Assembly: GCA_023402355.1 (NCBI GenBank)
Contig: JAEXCG010000018.1
Coordinates: forward strand, 1 to 43,075
Direction: 5' to 3'
DNA: 43,075 nt
DNA from: Bacillota bacterium
GTDB lineage: Bacteria > Bacillota > Clostridia > Christensenellales > Aristaeellaceae
Each line of letters begins with the position of its first letter. Within the stretch, counting starts at the first letter, position 1. The translations under genes were made by a program, and so were the position numbers. A model generated the notes under the pieces. That model was not told where the DNA came from. It did not search any database and worked only from the letters and a program-made list of their open reading frames with translations. Below, piece by piece: positions 16,374 to 24,238 of this stretch.

Positions 16374-17365
16374 TCAGCCGCGAAAACGTGCTGCGCGAGC
16401 AGCTTGCCGCGTATGAAAACCAGCGCGCGCTCAACCGGCGCGAGGAGCTGCGCCGCCGGGAGGAGGTCGCCGCCCGCTCAAAGGACGCCGCCCGCCTGCT
16501 TTCGCGGCGCGAGGAAATTTTCTACGCGCGCATGCGCGCCGCCTTCGCCAGGCCGGAGGAGGCGCAGCGCATCGCGTCCGGTCTTGAGGCGGAGCTGGAG
16601 ACGATCAACCAGCGCCTGCGCGCGGAGCTTGCGCGCCTGGGCTTTGCGGAGGACTATTTGCAGCCCGTCTACCGCTGCCCCGTCTGCCGGGACACGGGCT
16701 ACGTGGGCGAGCCCATCCACGAGCAGTGCGCGTGCCTGCGCCAGCGCGTGATGAACCGCCTGTATCAGGACGAAAACCTCGCGGGGCTCGACCGCGAGAA
16801 CTTCGCCGCGTTCGACGAATCCGTCTTCCCGGACGAGGCGATCGCGGGCACGGGCGTCACCCAGCGCGCCTACATGGTGCGCATGCGCGACATCTGCGAG
16901 CGTTTCGCGGACGCGTTCCCGGACGTGCCGGCGCGCGGGCTGCTGCTGAGCGGCAAGTCCGGCCTGGGCAAGACGTTCCTCATGAACTGCGTCGCCCAGC
17001 GCGTGCTCGAGCGCGGGTACACGGTGCTGCGCATGACGGCCTACCGCCTCGTCGAGGTCATGCGCCGCTACCACTGGAACGGTCAGGACGCGCAGACGGT
17101 GGACGAAATGCGCGGCTGCGACCTGCTGCTGCTGGACGACCTGGGGGCCGAGCCGATGATCGAAAACGTGACCATCGAATCGATCTACCACATCTTAAAC
17201 GAGCGCATCCTCTCGGAGAAGGGCACCGTGGTGAGCACGAACCTGACCCCCGGCGAGCTGCAATCGGCCTACACCGAGCGCGTGGCCTCGCGCCTGCTCG
17301 ACACGCGCCACATGCGCCTTCTGCGCTTCGCCGGGCGCGACGTGCGCCTCTCCGGCGGGAAGTGA
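16370..17365 (+). CDS. DnaC/DnaI-like helicase-loader ATPase
   Basis: AAA+ ATPase, 331 aa, expected to load the replicative helicase onto DNA. A charged N-terminal coiled coil (residues 5-95) is followed by a zinc-binding cluster CPVCRDTGY...CAC (C103, C106, C120, C122), as in DnaI-type loaders. The AAA+ core has Walker A GKSGLGKT (K201) and Walker B LLLLDDLG, then sensor 1 VVSTNLTP and an arginine-finger region SRLLDTRHMRLL. It is translationally coupled to the upstream dnaD-like gene by a 4-base overlap. Together they form the usual Clostridia primosome pair. Confidence 0.92.
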   Translation: MISRENVLREQLAAYENQRALNRREELRRREEVAARSKDAARLLSRREEIFYARMRAAFARPEEAQRIASGLEAELETINQRLRAELARLGFAEDYLQPVYRCPVCRDTGYVGEPIHEQCACLRQRVMNRLYQDENLAGLDRENFAAFDESVFPDEAIAGTGVTQRAYMVRMRDICERFADAFPDVPARGLLLSGKSGLGKTFLMNCVAQRVLERGYTVLRMTAYRLVEVMRRYHWNGQDAQTVDEMRGCDLLLLDDLGAEPMIENVTIESIYHILNERILSEKGTVVSTNLTPGELQSAYTERVASRLLDTRHMRLLRFAGRDVRLSGGK

Positions 17366-17405
17366 GCGCGGCCGGCGCGGCAGCGCACGCGGAAAAGACG
17401 ATGAC

Positions 17406-17445
17406 GAAAGCACCGGCCGCCCCGCTGTGGGCAGCCGGTGCTTTC
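17406..17445. terminator. Bidirectional terminator
   Basis: GAAAGCACCGGC and GCCGGTGCTTTC form a 12-bp stem between convergent genes; its right arm overlaps the stop codon of the minus-strand unknown gene. Confidence 0.85.
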
Positions 17446-18466
17446 ATGTTTCCCCGTCTGTTTTTTTCAAAATCCACTTCGTGCGCTCCAGCGGGTAGGG
17501 TACGTCCTGCGCCGTAAAGCGCCCGACCGCCTCGACCACGCCCGTGCGCTCCCCCTCCCCGAACGGCACGCGCACGACGTCGCCCGGGGCGATGCGCGGG
17601 TTGTCCGTCCGGTAGTAATAGCTCCTCGGGCTGCCGCCGAAGGACACGCTGCAATAGAGGTAGGTTTCCCCCTGCAGGTCGCGCCCGTACACGCGCGGCA
17701 GCACCAGGCGCTCGCGAAGGCCGAACGCCGAGCGAAACGCCTCGATGGCCTCCATGAGCCCGTGCCAGCATGCTGGCAGGCCCTGTTTGCCGTACGGTCC
17801 GGCGATCGTATCCGCGCTTTGCTTGTGGTACTCCACCGTCAGCTCGTAGGCCGGCATCTCGTCCGTCCCCTTTGGCGCATGCTCCGGCGGCTTCAGGGAG
17901 AGCGCGCCGATGCGGTCGAGCAGCAGGCTCACGTCCTCCGGCGCGTAGTAGTCGCGCGAGGTGATGCGCCCCTCCGCGGTGGCGCAGCCGAGCAGCAGCA
18001 GTCCCTTGGCGCGGTCGGCCACCAGAAACTCGCGGCTCGCGCCTTCCTCCGTCCACGCCTCCGCCGGGAAGTTTACCTCCAGCGAGATGCGGTCGACCTG
18101 AGCGGGGTTGAGCACCGGGGCCACGCAGTCCATGACCGAGAGGAAGTCCAGCCAGTTTTCCGGCCCGGCGTTCGTGCCGCTGATCGTCCGGCAGCGCTTG
18201 CCCGCCTGCTTGTACTCGATCGACCACGTCATGCCGTCCTGCGGACCGTCCTCCGCGTAGGAGGAACGCCAGCCGCTGATGTGCACGTTTTTGAGCGCCT
18301 GCAAAAACCGCTGCGCCGCCTCGCCCTCCAGCCAGGTATCGCCGTTTTCGGCGGGATAGGCCGCGCTTTCGACCGTCACCTGCACGCTGCCGTCGTACAC
18401 GCGCACCTGCACACGAAGCTCGCCCTGAAAGGGCGGGTTCAGGGTAAAGATGAGATATTCCAACAT
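17444..18466 (-). CDS. Hypothetical protein, 340 aa, with PriA-like C-terminal segment
   Basis: Not recognised as a whole. It is soluble, without signal peptide or membrane segments. The last ~75 residues (YLYCSVSFGGSPRSYYYRTD, then IAPGDVVRVPFGEGERTGVV) have the small beta-barrel pattern 'GD-x-V-x-V-P-F-G-x-G' seen at the N-terminus of PriA helicases. This resemblance is by eye and could be convergent. The N-terminal part has several beta-strand/WLxG-type stretches. The start codon follows AAAGGGGGC. It has its own promoter and a terminator at its end, so it is a single-gene unit. Confidence 0.75.
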   Translation of the reverse strand: MLEYLIFTLNPPFQGELRVQVRVYDGSVQVTVESAAYPAENGDTWLEGEAAQRFLQALKNVHISGWRSSYAEDGPQDGMTWSIEYKQAGKRCRTISGTNAGPENWLDFLSVMDCVAPVLNPAQVDRISLEVNFPAEAWTEEGASREFLVADRAKGLLLLGCATAEGRITSRDYYAPEDVSLLLDRIGALSLKPPEHAPKGTDEMPAYELTVEYHKQSADTIAGPYGKQGLPACWHGLMEAIEAFRSAFGLRERLVLPRVYGRDLQGETYLYCSVSFGGSPRSYYYRTDNPRIAPGDVVRVPFGEGERTGVVEAVGRFTAQDVPYPLERTKWILKKTDGET

Positions 18467-18541
18467 GGGCGCCCCCTTTCAGCGGCGTCCGCCGCGTCGC
18501 CATTCTTCGTCCCCATCCGTCAAATATCGTTCTTCAGGGAC

Positions 18542-18571
18542 ATTATAGGCGTTTTTGTCCGGGGCTGTCAA
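18542..18571 (-). promoter_or_regulatory. Promoter of the 340-aa unknown gene
   Basis: TTGACA - 18 bases - TATAAT on the minus strand, about 75 bases upstream of the ATG. Confidence 0.8.
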
Positions 18572-18608
18572 CCGGTGAAACCGCCAGGACGCAGGCGCCG
18601 TAAGCGCC

Positions 18609-18647
18609 AAAAGCCGCCCCGCCGGATTTCTTCCGACAGGACGGCTT
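18609..18647 (-). terminator. Terminator at the end of the carbohydrate operon
   Basis: AAGCCGTCC... pairs imperfectly with ...GGGGCGGCTTTT on the minus strand, right after the 2-hydroxyacid dehydrogenase gene. Confidence 0.7.
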
Positions 18648-18671
18648 CGTCGATGACAATATGGCGTTTTT

Positions 18672-19631
18672 CTATTCCAGTCTGCACACGTTTTCCGGCG
18701 CGCCCTTCAGGTAGGCGTACACGTTTGAAAAGGCGATCCGCGCGCGCCGCACCATAGACTCCTCCGAAGCAAAGGCGATATGCGGCGTGAGCAGCGTGTT
18801 CTTCGCGCGCAGCAGCGGTTCGTCCGCCGGAATCGGCGGCTCCGCGTCGAATACGTCGATGCCCGCGCCCGCGATGCGCCCCTCGTTCAGCGCGTCGGCC
18901 AGCGCGCGGCTGTCTACAATAGGGCCGCGCGCGCAGTTGATGAAGAGGGCGTCCGGCTTCATCAGAGCGATCTGCTCCGCGCCTATCATGCCGCGCGTCG
19001 ACGCGTTGCTGGGCGTGTGCAGCGATACGATGTCGCTTGCCTGCAGGAGCTCCTCCAGGGACACGTAGGTCATGCCCAGTGCCTCGGCTTCCGGGTTGCG
19101 GCTGCGGGAATAGGCTACGAGTTTTGTGCCGAAGGCGTGAAAGAGCCGCGCGGTGAGCATGCCGATGCGCCCGGTGCCAATGATGCCCACCGTGCGCCCG
19201 GCGATCTCGCGGCCCATGAGGCCCGCCGCCGTGCCGCCTGCGCGCACGCGCTCGTTCGCCAGGTCGAGCTTGCGCAGCAGGCCGATTGTAAGACCTACGA
19301 CCAGCTCCGCGACGGTCTGGTTCGAGTAATTCGCCGCATTGCAGATCGTGATGCCCCGCTCGCGGCAGGCCGCGTGGCCGATGTGGTCGATACCGGTGAA
19401 GGCCACATCGATCATCCTCAGGTCCAAGTTGGCGCGAATCACCGCGTCCGGGTACGGCGTGTTGGCGATCATCACCACCTCGCTGCCGCGGGAACGCTCC
19501 GCCAGCTCGTCCGGGTCGCAGGTGCGCTCCGCAAAGCTTGAAAATTCGTGTCCGGCCTCCCGGATCGGCGCGGCGAGCTCCGAGAGCAGCGCCTGCGAAA
19601 TGCCGATCGGCTCCAGCAATGTAATCTTCAT
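18672..19631 (-). CDS. D-isomer 2-hydroxyacid dehydrogenase
   Basis: NAD-dependent oxidoreductase, 319 aa, of the SerA/HprA/GhrB superfamily; it interconverts a 2-oxoacid and a D-2-hydroxyacid. The Rossmann nucleotide site is GIIGTGRIG. The catalytic triad is recognisable: Arg in INCARGPIVD, Glu in AGIDVFDAEPP and His in LLTPHIAFAS. The start is ATG 19631, 8 bases after AGGAGTGG. It is the last gene of the minus-strand carbohydrate operon, 22 bases downstream of the sialidase-like gene. A role in processing an acidic sugar or its breakdown product is possible but not shown; glyoxylate/hydroxypyruvate reductase and phosphoglycerate dehydrogenase-like activities are alternatives. Confidence 0.9.
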   Translation of the reverse strand: MKITLLEPIGISQALLSELAAPIREAGHEFSSFAERTCDPDELAERSRGSEVVMIANTPYPDAVIRANLDLRMIDVAFTGIDHIGHAACRERGITICNAANYSNQTVAELVVGLTIGLLRKLDLANERVRAGGTAAGLMGREIAGRTVGIIGTGRIGMLTARLFHAFGTKLVAYSRSRNPEAEALGMTYVSLEELLQASDIVSLHTPSNASTRGMIGAEQIALMKPDALFINCARGPIVDSRALADALNEGRIAGAGIDVFDAEPPIPADEPLLRAKNTLLTPHIAFASEESMVRRARIAFSNVYAYLKGAPENVCRLE

Positions 19632-19653
19632 CTGAAATTCCACTCCTGTCCTC

Positions 19654-20730
19654 TTATAAAGACGCGATGGGCATTCTGGCCATCACGGCGCTTCTGATGT
19701 CCGTGGGCTCCTGAAGCGTGGCGGCCACGTACAGATAGCCGTCCTGCTCACAGGCGCAGGGATAGAACCAGGTCCGTCCGCGGTCGAGCTGCGCGTCGTG
19801 GCCCTCGAACAGCTTGTACACCCGGCTGAACCGCCCCGTCTCCCGGTCCGCGACCGCGAGCACCAGCAGCGTGCGCACAAAATACCCGCGATCCTGATTA
19901 TACACCAGATACGGCCGCCCGTCCGACAGAATGCCCGCAAAAATCTTGGAGTTTCCGATGGGCATGGCGTTCTCCATGGGCGGCGACCACGTCTCCCCAA
20001 AGTCGCCGCTTTCAAAGACGAAGGAGGGGCCTTCGTCGTTTCGCACATAGGCGACGGCCCTTTCCCCCTGCGCGACCACGGAAATCTCCGCGCAGCGGAT
20101 GCGCGGGGCGAGCGGGTGCAGGGGATCGAACAGGAAGACGCAGCGCCACGGCGCCTCGATGCGTTCCCCCTGACTGATGAGCACCACCGGGAAAGCCGGG
20201 TCCTGCTCCTTCTTGGGCATCCAGCCGCCGACGATGTAGCAGCCGTTGTCCATGCGCTGAGGCGGTGTGTTGCAGATGAAGCCCTCCGCCACCTTGCCGA
20301 TCCGCTCCCAGGGCGCCATGGGGTCCTCCCGCCTCGCGTAAAGCTGCAAATCCACCGTCATGTTCTTGCCGGTCATGGTCGTAATCAGCGCGTACAGCCT
20401 GCCCGCATGCACGAACAGGTCCGCCGGGACGAAGTGCTCCTCCGCCTGCCCGGCCTCGCCGACCACGCGGAAGGGAGGCGACCAGGTTTCCCCGCCGTCC
20501 CTGGAAAAGCGCCCGCGGATGAGCGAGGAGCCGCAGATTTCCGCCGAGGTGGAGTTGTACCACGCCTCGTAAATGCACCCCTCGAAGGAGGCGAGCGTCA
20601 CGTCGTGCAAAAAGGGCAGCATGTCCTCGCGTCCGTCATGCGTGATGCGCTTCTCCAACCCGGGCGGATAGGGCATCCGCTCCGTCTGTGGATAAGGGGT
20701 TTTCGCGTCGAATGGACAGCACTTCTTCAT
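19654..20730 (-). CDS. Sialidase-like / BNR-repeat beta-propeller protein
   Basis: Six-bladed beta-propeller protein, 358 aa, of the exo-sialidase superfamily. Two good Asp boxes are present: SRDGGETW (residues 76-83) and SGDFGETW (241-248). The region GNSKIFAGILSDGRPYLVYN also fits BNR proteins. There is no signal peptide, so any activity would be on intracellular substrate. Clear sialidase catalytic residues cannot be confirmed by eye; many cytoplasmic relatives have other or unknown glycosidase roles. The start is ATG 20730 after GAGGAG. It is packed 11 bases after the DUF4364 regulator within the operon. Confidence 0.8.
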   Translation of the reverse strand: MKKCCPFDAKTPYPQTERMPYPPGLEKRITHDGREDMLPFLHDVTLASFEGCIYEAWYNSTSAEICGSSLIRGRFSRDGGETWSPPFRVVGEAGQAEEHFVPADLFVHAGRLYALITTMTGKNMTVDLQLYARREDPMAPWERIGKVAEGFICNTPPQRMDNGCYIVGGWMPKKEQDPAFPVVLISQGERIEAPWRCVFLFDPLHPLAPRIRCAEISVVAQGERAVAYVRNDEGPSFVFESGDFGETWSPPMENAMPIGNSKIFAGILSDGRPYLVYNQDRGYFVRTLLVLAVADRETGRFSRVYKLFEGHDAQLDRGRTWFYPCACEQDGYLYVAATLQEPTDIRSAVMARMPIASL

Positions 20731-20741
20731 ATCGCTGCTCC

Positions 20742-21260
20742 TCAATCAAAGACCGGCAGGGGCTCGCCCTGGGCGATGCACCGCCACGTCTCTTCGTAAG
20801 CCCTGTGGGCGTTTTCCATCCAGTGCCGCTTAATCTTTTCGGCGGTCGCCACGTCGTGCACGATCACGCTGATTTTAAAGAGCACCTTTTCGTTCTGCCG
20901 GATGGACAAAAACACAGGGATGATGCCGTTCGCCTGCTCGCTGTACTGGGCGAGGTAATTCTGCTCCTGCGCAAAGAGCCTGCGGTACTCCTCCGCCTTC
21001 TGCGCGATGGACTGCTCAAGCTGCCTTGAAAGCGGCTCCGCGCGCAGCGCCTCGGCCCCTAGAGGCGAGAGCACGTATTGAATGCCCGATTCCCCTACGG
21101 TCTGCGTGAGCAGGCCCGCTTCGCGCAGTTCCGCCAGCGTCCAGGCTAGGTCGAACTCCGGGGAAAGGTCCGTCTCGAAGAGAAAACGCCGCAGTTGGGC
21201 GGCGTTCAGCGCCCCCATCGCCAGGGCAGCGCCGAGCACCAGGCGTTCGCGATCCTTCAT
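20742..21260 (-). CDS. DUF4364-family transcriptional regulator
   Basis: A 172-aa winged-helix regulator. The N-terminal half has a helix-turn-helix pattern (AQLRRFLFETDLSPEFDLAW, LAELREAGLLTQTV, then a beta wing IQYVLSPLGAEALR). The C-terminal half (GIIPVFLSIRQNEKVLFKIS, VATAEKIKRHW) matches the DUF4364 family common in Clostridia. GGAGG lies 8 bases before the ATG. It sits inside the carbohydrate operon between the GH9 and sialidase-like genes, so it may be a co-expressed local regulator; ligand and targets are unknown. Confidence 0.75.
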   Translation of the reverse strand: MKDRERLVLGAALAMGALNAAQLRRFLFETDLSPEFDLAWTLAELREAGLLTQTVGESGIQYVLSPLGAEALRAEPLSRQLEQSIAQKAEEYRRLFAQEQNYLAQYSEQANGIIPVFLSIRQNEKVLFKISVIVHDVATAEKIKRHWMENAHRAYEETWRCIAQGEPLPVFD

Positions 21261-21281
21261 CTTTACATCCTCCTTCGATTT

Positions 21282-24143
21282 TCAGCCCGTCACGCTGGCG
21301 GCGTCCGCGAGGCGCCCGCCGGGCAGCATCGCCGCGGCCCAGGGTGCCCCCTCGTTCACGATGCACGCGGTGATTTCGACGCCCTCCGGAGTCAAGGAGA
21401 CGGCTGCCGTGGGCAGCTTCAGGTTGTCCGCGCGAAGAATCGCCTCCCCCGTCCCGCTCAGCGTGAGCCGGACCAGCCGTCCCGACCGCTCGGCGCGCAG
21501 CGCATAGTCCCGAAGCGGCCAGGCGAGCTCGTAGCTGCCGCCCGCCACCACCGTCAGGCGGCGGGCGCAGTCCGCGCAGGAAACCCGGTAGTCGCCCGCA
21601 GGCAATCGCACGTCGAGCCTACCGCTCTGCGTCGCAAATGCGTAGACTTTCCCGGTTCCCTCGTGCGTGAACGTGACCGTCTCCCCGCAAACTTCGCCCG
21701 TCACCCGCCCCGGCAGGTATTCGTCCGCCATCATCGCAAGCCACTTGCCCGGAGGGCCCATCCAGACTTCCTTGTACGTGCAGTTGTTGGCCTGTGGCCA
21801 GAAGGGCGCGTCCCGCTCCTCATTCGACTGCATGCCCACGGGCAGCTCGCCCACGGCGTCGCCGTGGAGCACCGCGTACTGCGTGCCGTAGTCGTTGCCC
21901 GCGCCGAACATCATGGACTCGGAGAAGGGGTTTTTGCCGATGATCCAGGCGAACTGCTCCTGTGCGATGTCGTAGAGCCGCCTGTCGTTGAGGTAGACGG
22001 AAGCGGCGGAGACCGCCTTGCCCAGCGAGAGCTGCACGTGGTAATTGCCGCGGAAGGAATACCACACCGGGAAGCGGCGCAGGTAGTGCCTGTCGCTCAG
22101 GCGGATGCCCGTCTCGAGCTGTTCAGTGTAGTGCAGGAACGTCTCTGCCTGCTGGCCCGCCTGATCCTTGCCCGCGAACATCGCGAAAATCGGGTGCATG
22201 AGGCCGAACGTATCGCGGTCGTCGATCTCGTCCAGCGAGTAAATGCCGCTGGGCAGCATGCCGTAGGGGGCGACGGCGCGCATGGTCCACCTGACGTAAT
22301 CCATGTAGTACATAAGCGCGCTGTGCCAGTCCATCCAATGCGCGTGGCCCGGCAGGAGGCGGCACAGCGCGATGAGCGCCAGGGCCGTCTTGTCCTCCTG
22401 GCTGCGGTGGTTGTAGTGGATCACCGTCTTATGACGCGGATCGCGATAGAAGAAGCCGGCGATCTTTTCCTCCGCCCCCGCGAGGAACGTGCGCTGCTGG
22501 CAGGAGACGACGTAATCCCCATAACCCGCGCCGCGCCGGGCGTACGCCTCCTCGCCCGTGACCTCGTAAAGCTCCATCGCCGCGAAGGCCGCGATGCTCG
22601 CCATGAGGCAGCGCGAAACCATCTTGTCGTGGCCGGGATAGATCACCGCCGGGTCGAAGGCGGGATCGTCCAGCAGGTCCGCGCCAAACCCAAAGTCCAC
22701 CCGCGCGCAGCGCAGCGCGTAATCGGCGAGCTCCGGGTCCTCCTCCCGAAGCGCGCGAAAGCCCATCACCTCGGCGGATGCCGCAAGCAGGTTGACGAAC
22801 GGGGCGTTCACCGCCTCGAACGTCAGGTCGTCGCAGGTGCCGCGGATGCCGTCCGTCCACACGGCGCTGGACGAGGGGCCCGTTCGGTAGCCGTCGCCAA
22901 ACCGGCCCTTGAGCAAATAACTAAGGCCCCAGATGCCCTCGTCCAAAAGCCGCCGGCAGAGCAGCGGGTCGTCCTCCCGGACCCGCATCGCCAATTCAAA
23001 GAAGGCGTGCACGGCCTCGCAGGTCAGTTGAATCTGCTGGTTTGTGTCCGCCGCGTCGTGCCAGCCCCCGTTCGCCACGATCTCCTTTTCGCCGTGGCGC
23101 GTGCGCTGGTCGGCGTGGCAGGCGTCGTGCTTGCCCGGCACGCGGTAACCACAGCGCTGGCAGAACACGAAGTTGATCGTCTTCCACACCGTGTCCATCC
23201 AGACGGTCTGCGAAATGTCGAAGGGCTCCGTGCAAAGCGCCCCCGCGCGCAGGCGGTAGGTGCCCTCCTCCAGAAAATTCGTGAAATCAAGGACGCAGAA
23301 CGTCCCCGTGGAGGTGGTCATTCGCTGCACTGCCCCCTCGTAGACGGCGCGCCCGGTGGCCGCGTCCGTCAGCGAAAAGACGTCGTCCGGCACGCCGCAG
23401 CAGACCGCCGTCTTTCGCGCGCCGGGCTGATACCCCAGGTGCGAATAGGCGATGCGGCCGGGAGCCGTCTCCCAGCCCTCGTAGGCGTCCGGCTTCTCCA
23501 CCTCCTCCAGACTCAGCGCGCCGATGTAAAAGCGCGCCTCGCCCAGGGCGCAAGGCTCGTACCCCACCATGTCGTAGTCGAAGCTGACGCCCGTGACCGC
23601 GTCGCGCGCCACGTAGGGAATCTCGAACTGAACGCGGTTCCAGGCGTGGTTCTTCAGGTTCAGGTTATGTCCGCCCTCGCGGTCGAACGCGTCCGGCACC
23701 TTGTGCGCGCCGTCGTTGTGGAGCTGAAGGCGCAGGCAGACGTTCCGGTAGCCCGGCATGTCGGGGTAGACCCAGGCGGTCAGGCGGTTCCACGCTTCCC
23801 AGTTTTCCCGTTCGACGTGCAAAAAAGCCCTAGGAACGGCGTAGATGCGCCCGACGCGCCCCGTCCAGCGCTCCAGTCTGCACGGCGCAGTAAAGCAGAT
23901 CGAGCTGCCGCCCTCGTACCGCGCATGCATTTTCGACACGCTCAGGGCGGCGTAGGGCGTCACGGGCTCCCAGCCGCGAAGGGAGCGCATGTCGTGCAGG
24001 CTGCGCGTCCTTCGCACCTTCTTTTCCGCGCAGCGCGCCTCCTTCGTCTCCTCCCAGTGGATGGGCATGGGCCGGGAAATCAGGCCGCTTTCCTCCAGAT
24101 CCCGGCGCAGCTTTGGCTTCATGGCCGGATGGGGTGTATACAT
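21282..24143 (-). CDS. Cytoplasmic GH9 glycoside hydrolase, multidomain
   Basis: Large glycosidase, 953 aa. Residues ~85-240 look like a beta-sandwich carbohydrate-binding region. Residues ~255-345 are the CelD-type Ig-like domain (HLGYQPGARKTAVC, then ...EGTYRLRAG). The GH9 catalytic (alpha/alpha)6 domain follows. It shows the zinc cluster C328-x2-C331 with C342-H343, the catalytic-base motif NGGWHDAADTN (D363, D366) and the general-acid region NNCTYKEVW (E792). The last ~130 residues are beta-rich. There is no signal peptide: the start at ATG 24143 follows GGGAG and is not followed by a hydrophobic stretch. Cytoplasmic GH9 members of this type include exo-beta-D-glucosaminidases of Vibrionaceae, so an amino-sugar oligosaccharide is a plausible substrate (inference). 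Confidence 0.88.
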   Translation of the reverse strand: MYTPHPAMKPKLRRDLEESGLISRPMPIHWEETKEARCAEKKVRRTRSLHDMRSLRGWEPVTPYAALSVSKMHARYEGGSSICFTAPCRLERWTGRVGRIYAVPRAFLHVERENWEAWNRLTAWVYPDMPGYRNVCLRLQLHNDGAHKVPDAFDREGGHNLNLKNHAWNRVQFEIPYVARDAVTGVSFDYDMVGYEPCALGEARFYIGALSLEEVEKPDAYEGWETAPGRIAYSHLGYQPGARKTAVCCGVPDDVFSLTDAATGRAVYEGAVQRMTTSTGTFCVLDFTNFLEEGTYRLRAGALCTEPFDISQTVWMDTVWKTINFVFCQRCGYRVPGKHDACHADQRTRHGEKEIVANGGWHDAADTNQQIQLTCEAVHAFFELAMRVREDDPLLCRRLLDEGIWGLSYLLKGRFGDGYRTGPSSSAVWTDGIRGTCDDLTFEAVNAPFVNLLAASAEVMGFRALREEDPELADYALRCARVDFGFGADLLDDPAFDPAVIYPGHDKMVSRCLMASIAAFAAMELYEVTGEEAYARRGAGYGDYVVSCQQRTFLAGAEEKIAGFFYRDPRHKTVIHYNHRSQEDKTALALIALCRLLPGHAHWMDWHSALMYYMDYVRWTMRAVAPYGMLPSGIYSLDEIDDRDTFGLMHPIFAMFAGKDQAGQQAETFLHYTEQLETGIRLSDRHYLRRFPVWYSFRGNYHVQLSLGKAVSAASVYLNDRRLYDIAQEQFAWIIGKNPFSESMMFGAGNDYGTQYAVLHGDAVGELPVGMQSNEERDAPFWPQANNCTYKEVWMGPPGKWLAMMADEYLPGRVTGEVCGETVTFTHEGTGKVYAFATQSGRLDVRLPAGDYRVSCADCARRLTVVAGGSYELAWPLRDYALRAERSGRLVRLTLSGTGEAILRADNLKLPTAAVSLTPEGVEITACIVNEGAPWAAAMLPGGRLADAASVTG

Positions 24144-24170
24144 CTGAGAAACTCCCTTCGGTTTGGATAG

Positions 24171-24199
24171 GGGGACGGCCCGCCGGGCGGGCCGTCCCC
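24171..24199. repeat. Strong GC inverted repeat between binding-protein and GH9 genes
   Basis: GGGGACGGCCCGC and GCGGGCCGTCCCC, a perfect 13-bp stem with a 3-base loop. No T run follows on either strand, so it is more likely an mRNA-stabilising or processing hairpin than a full terminator. Such hairpins often raise binding-protein transcript levels. Confidence 0.7.
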
Positions 24200-24238
24200 G
24201 GGCTGTCCAAGTCGCGCAGACAGCCGTCTTCTTCCTCC

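Noticed and set aside
21195..24170. 991-aa open frame on the plus strand opposite the GH9 gene
   Set aside because: It has no ribosome site or recognisable domain, and its composition (Arg/His/Val-rich) is typical of antisense frames in GC-rich genes.
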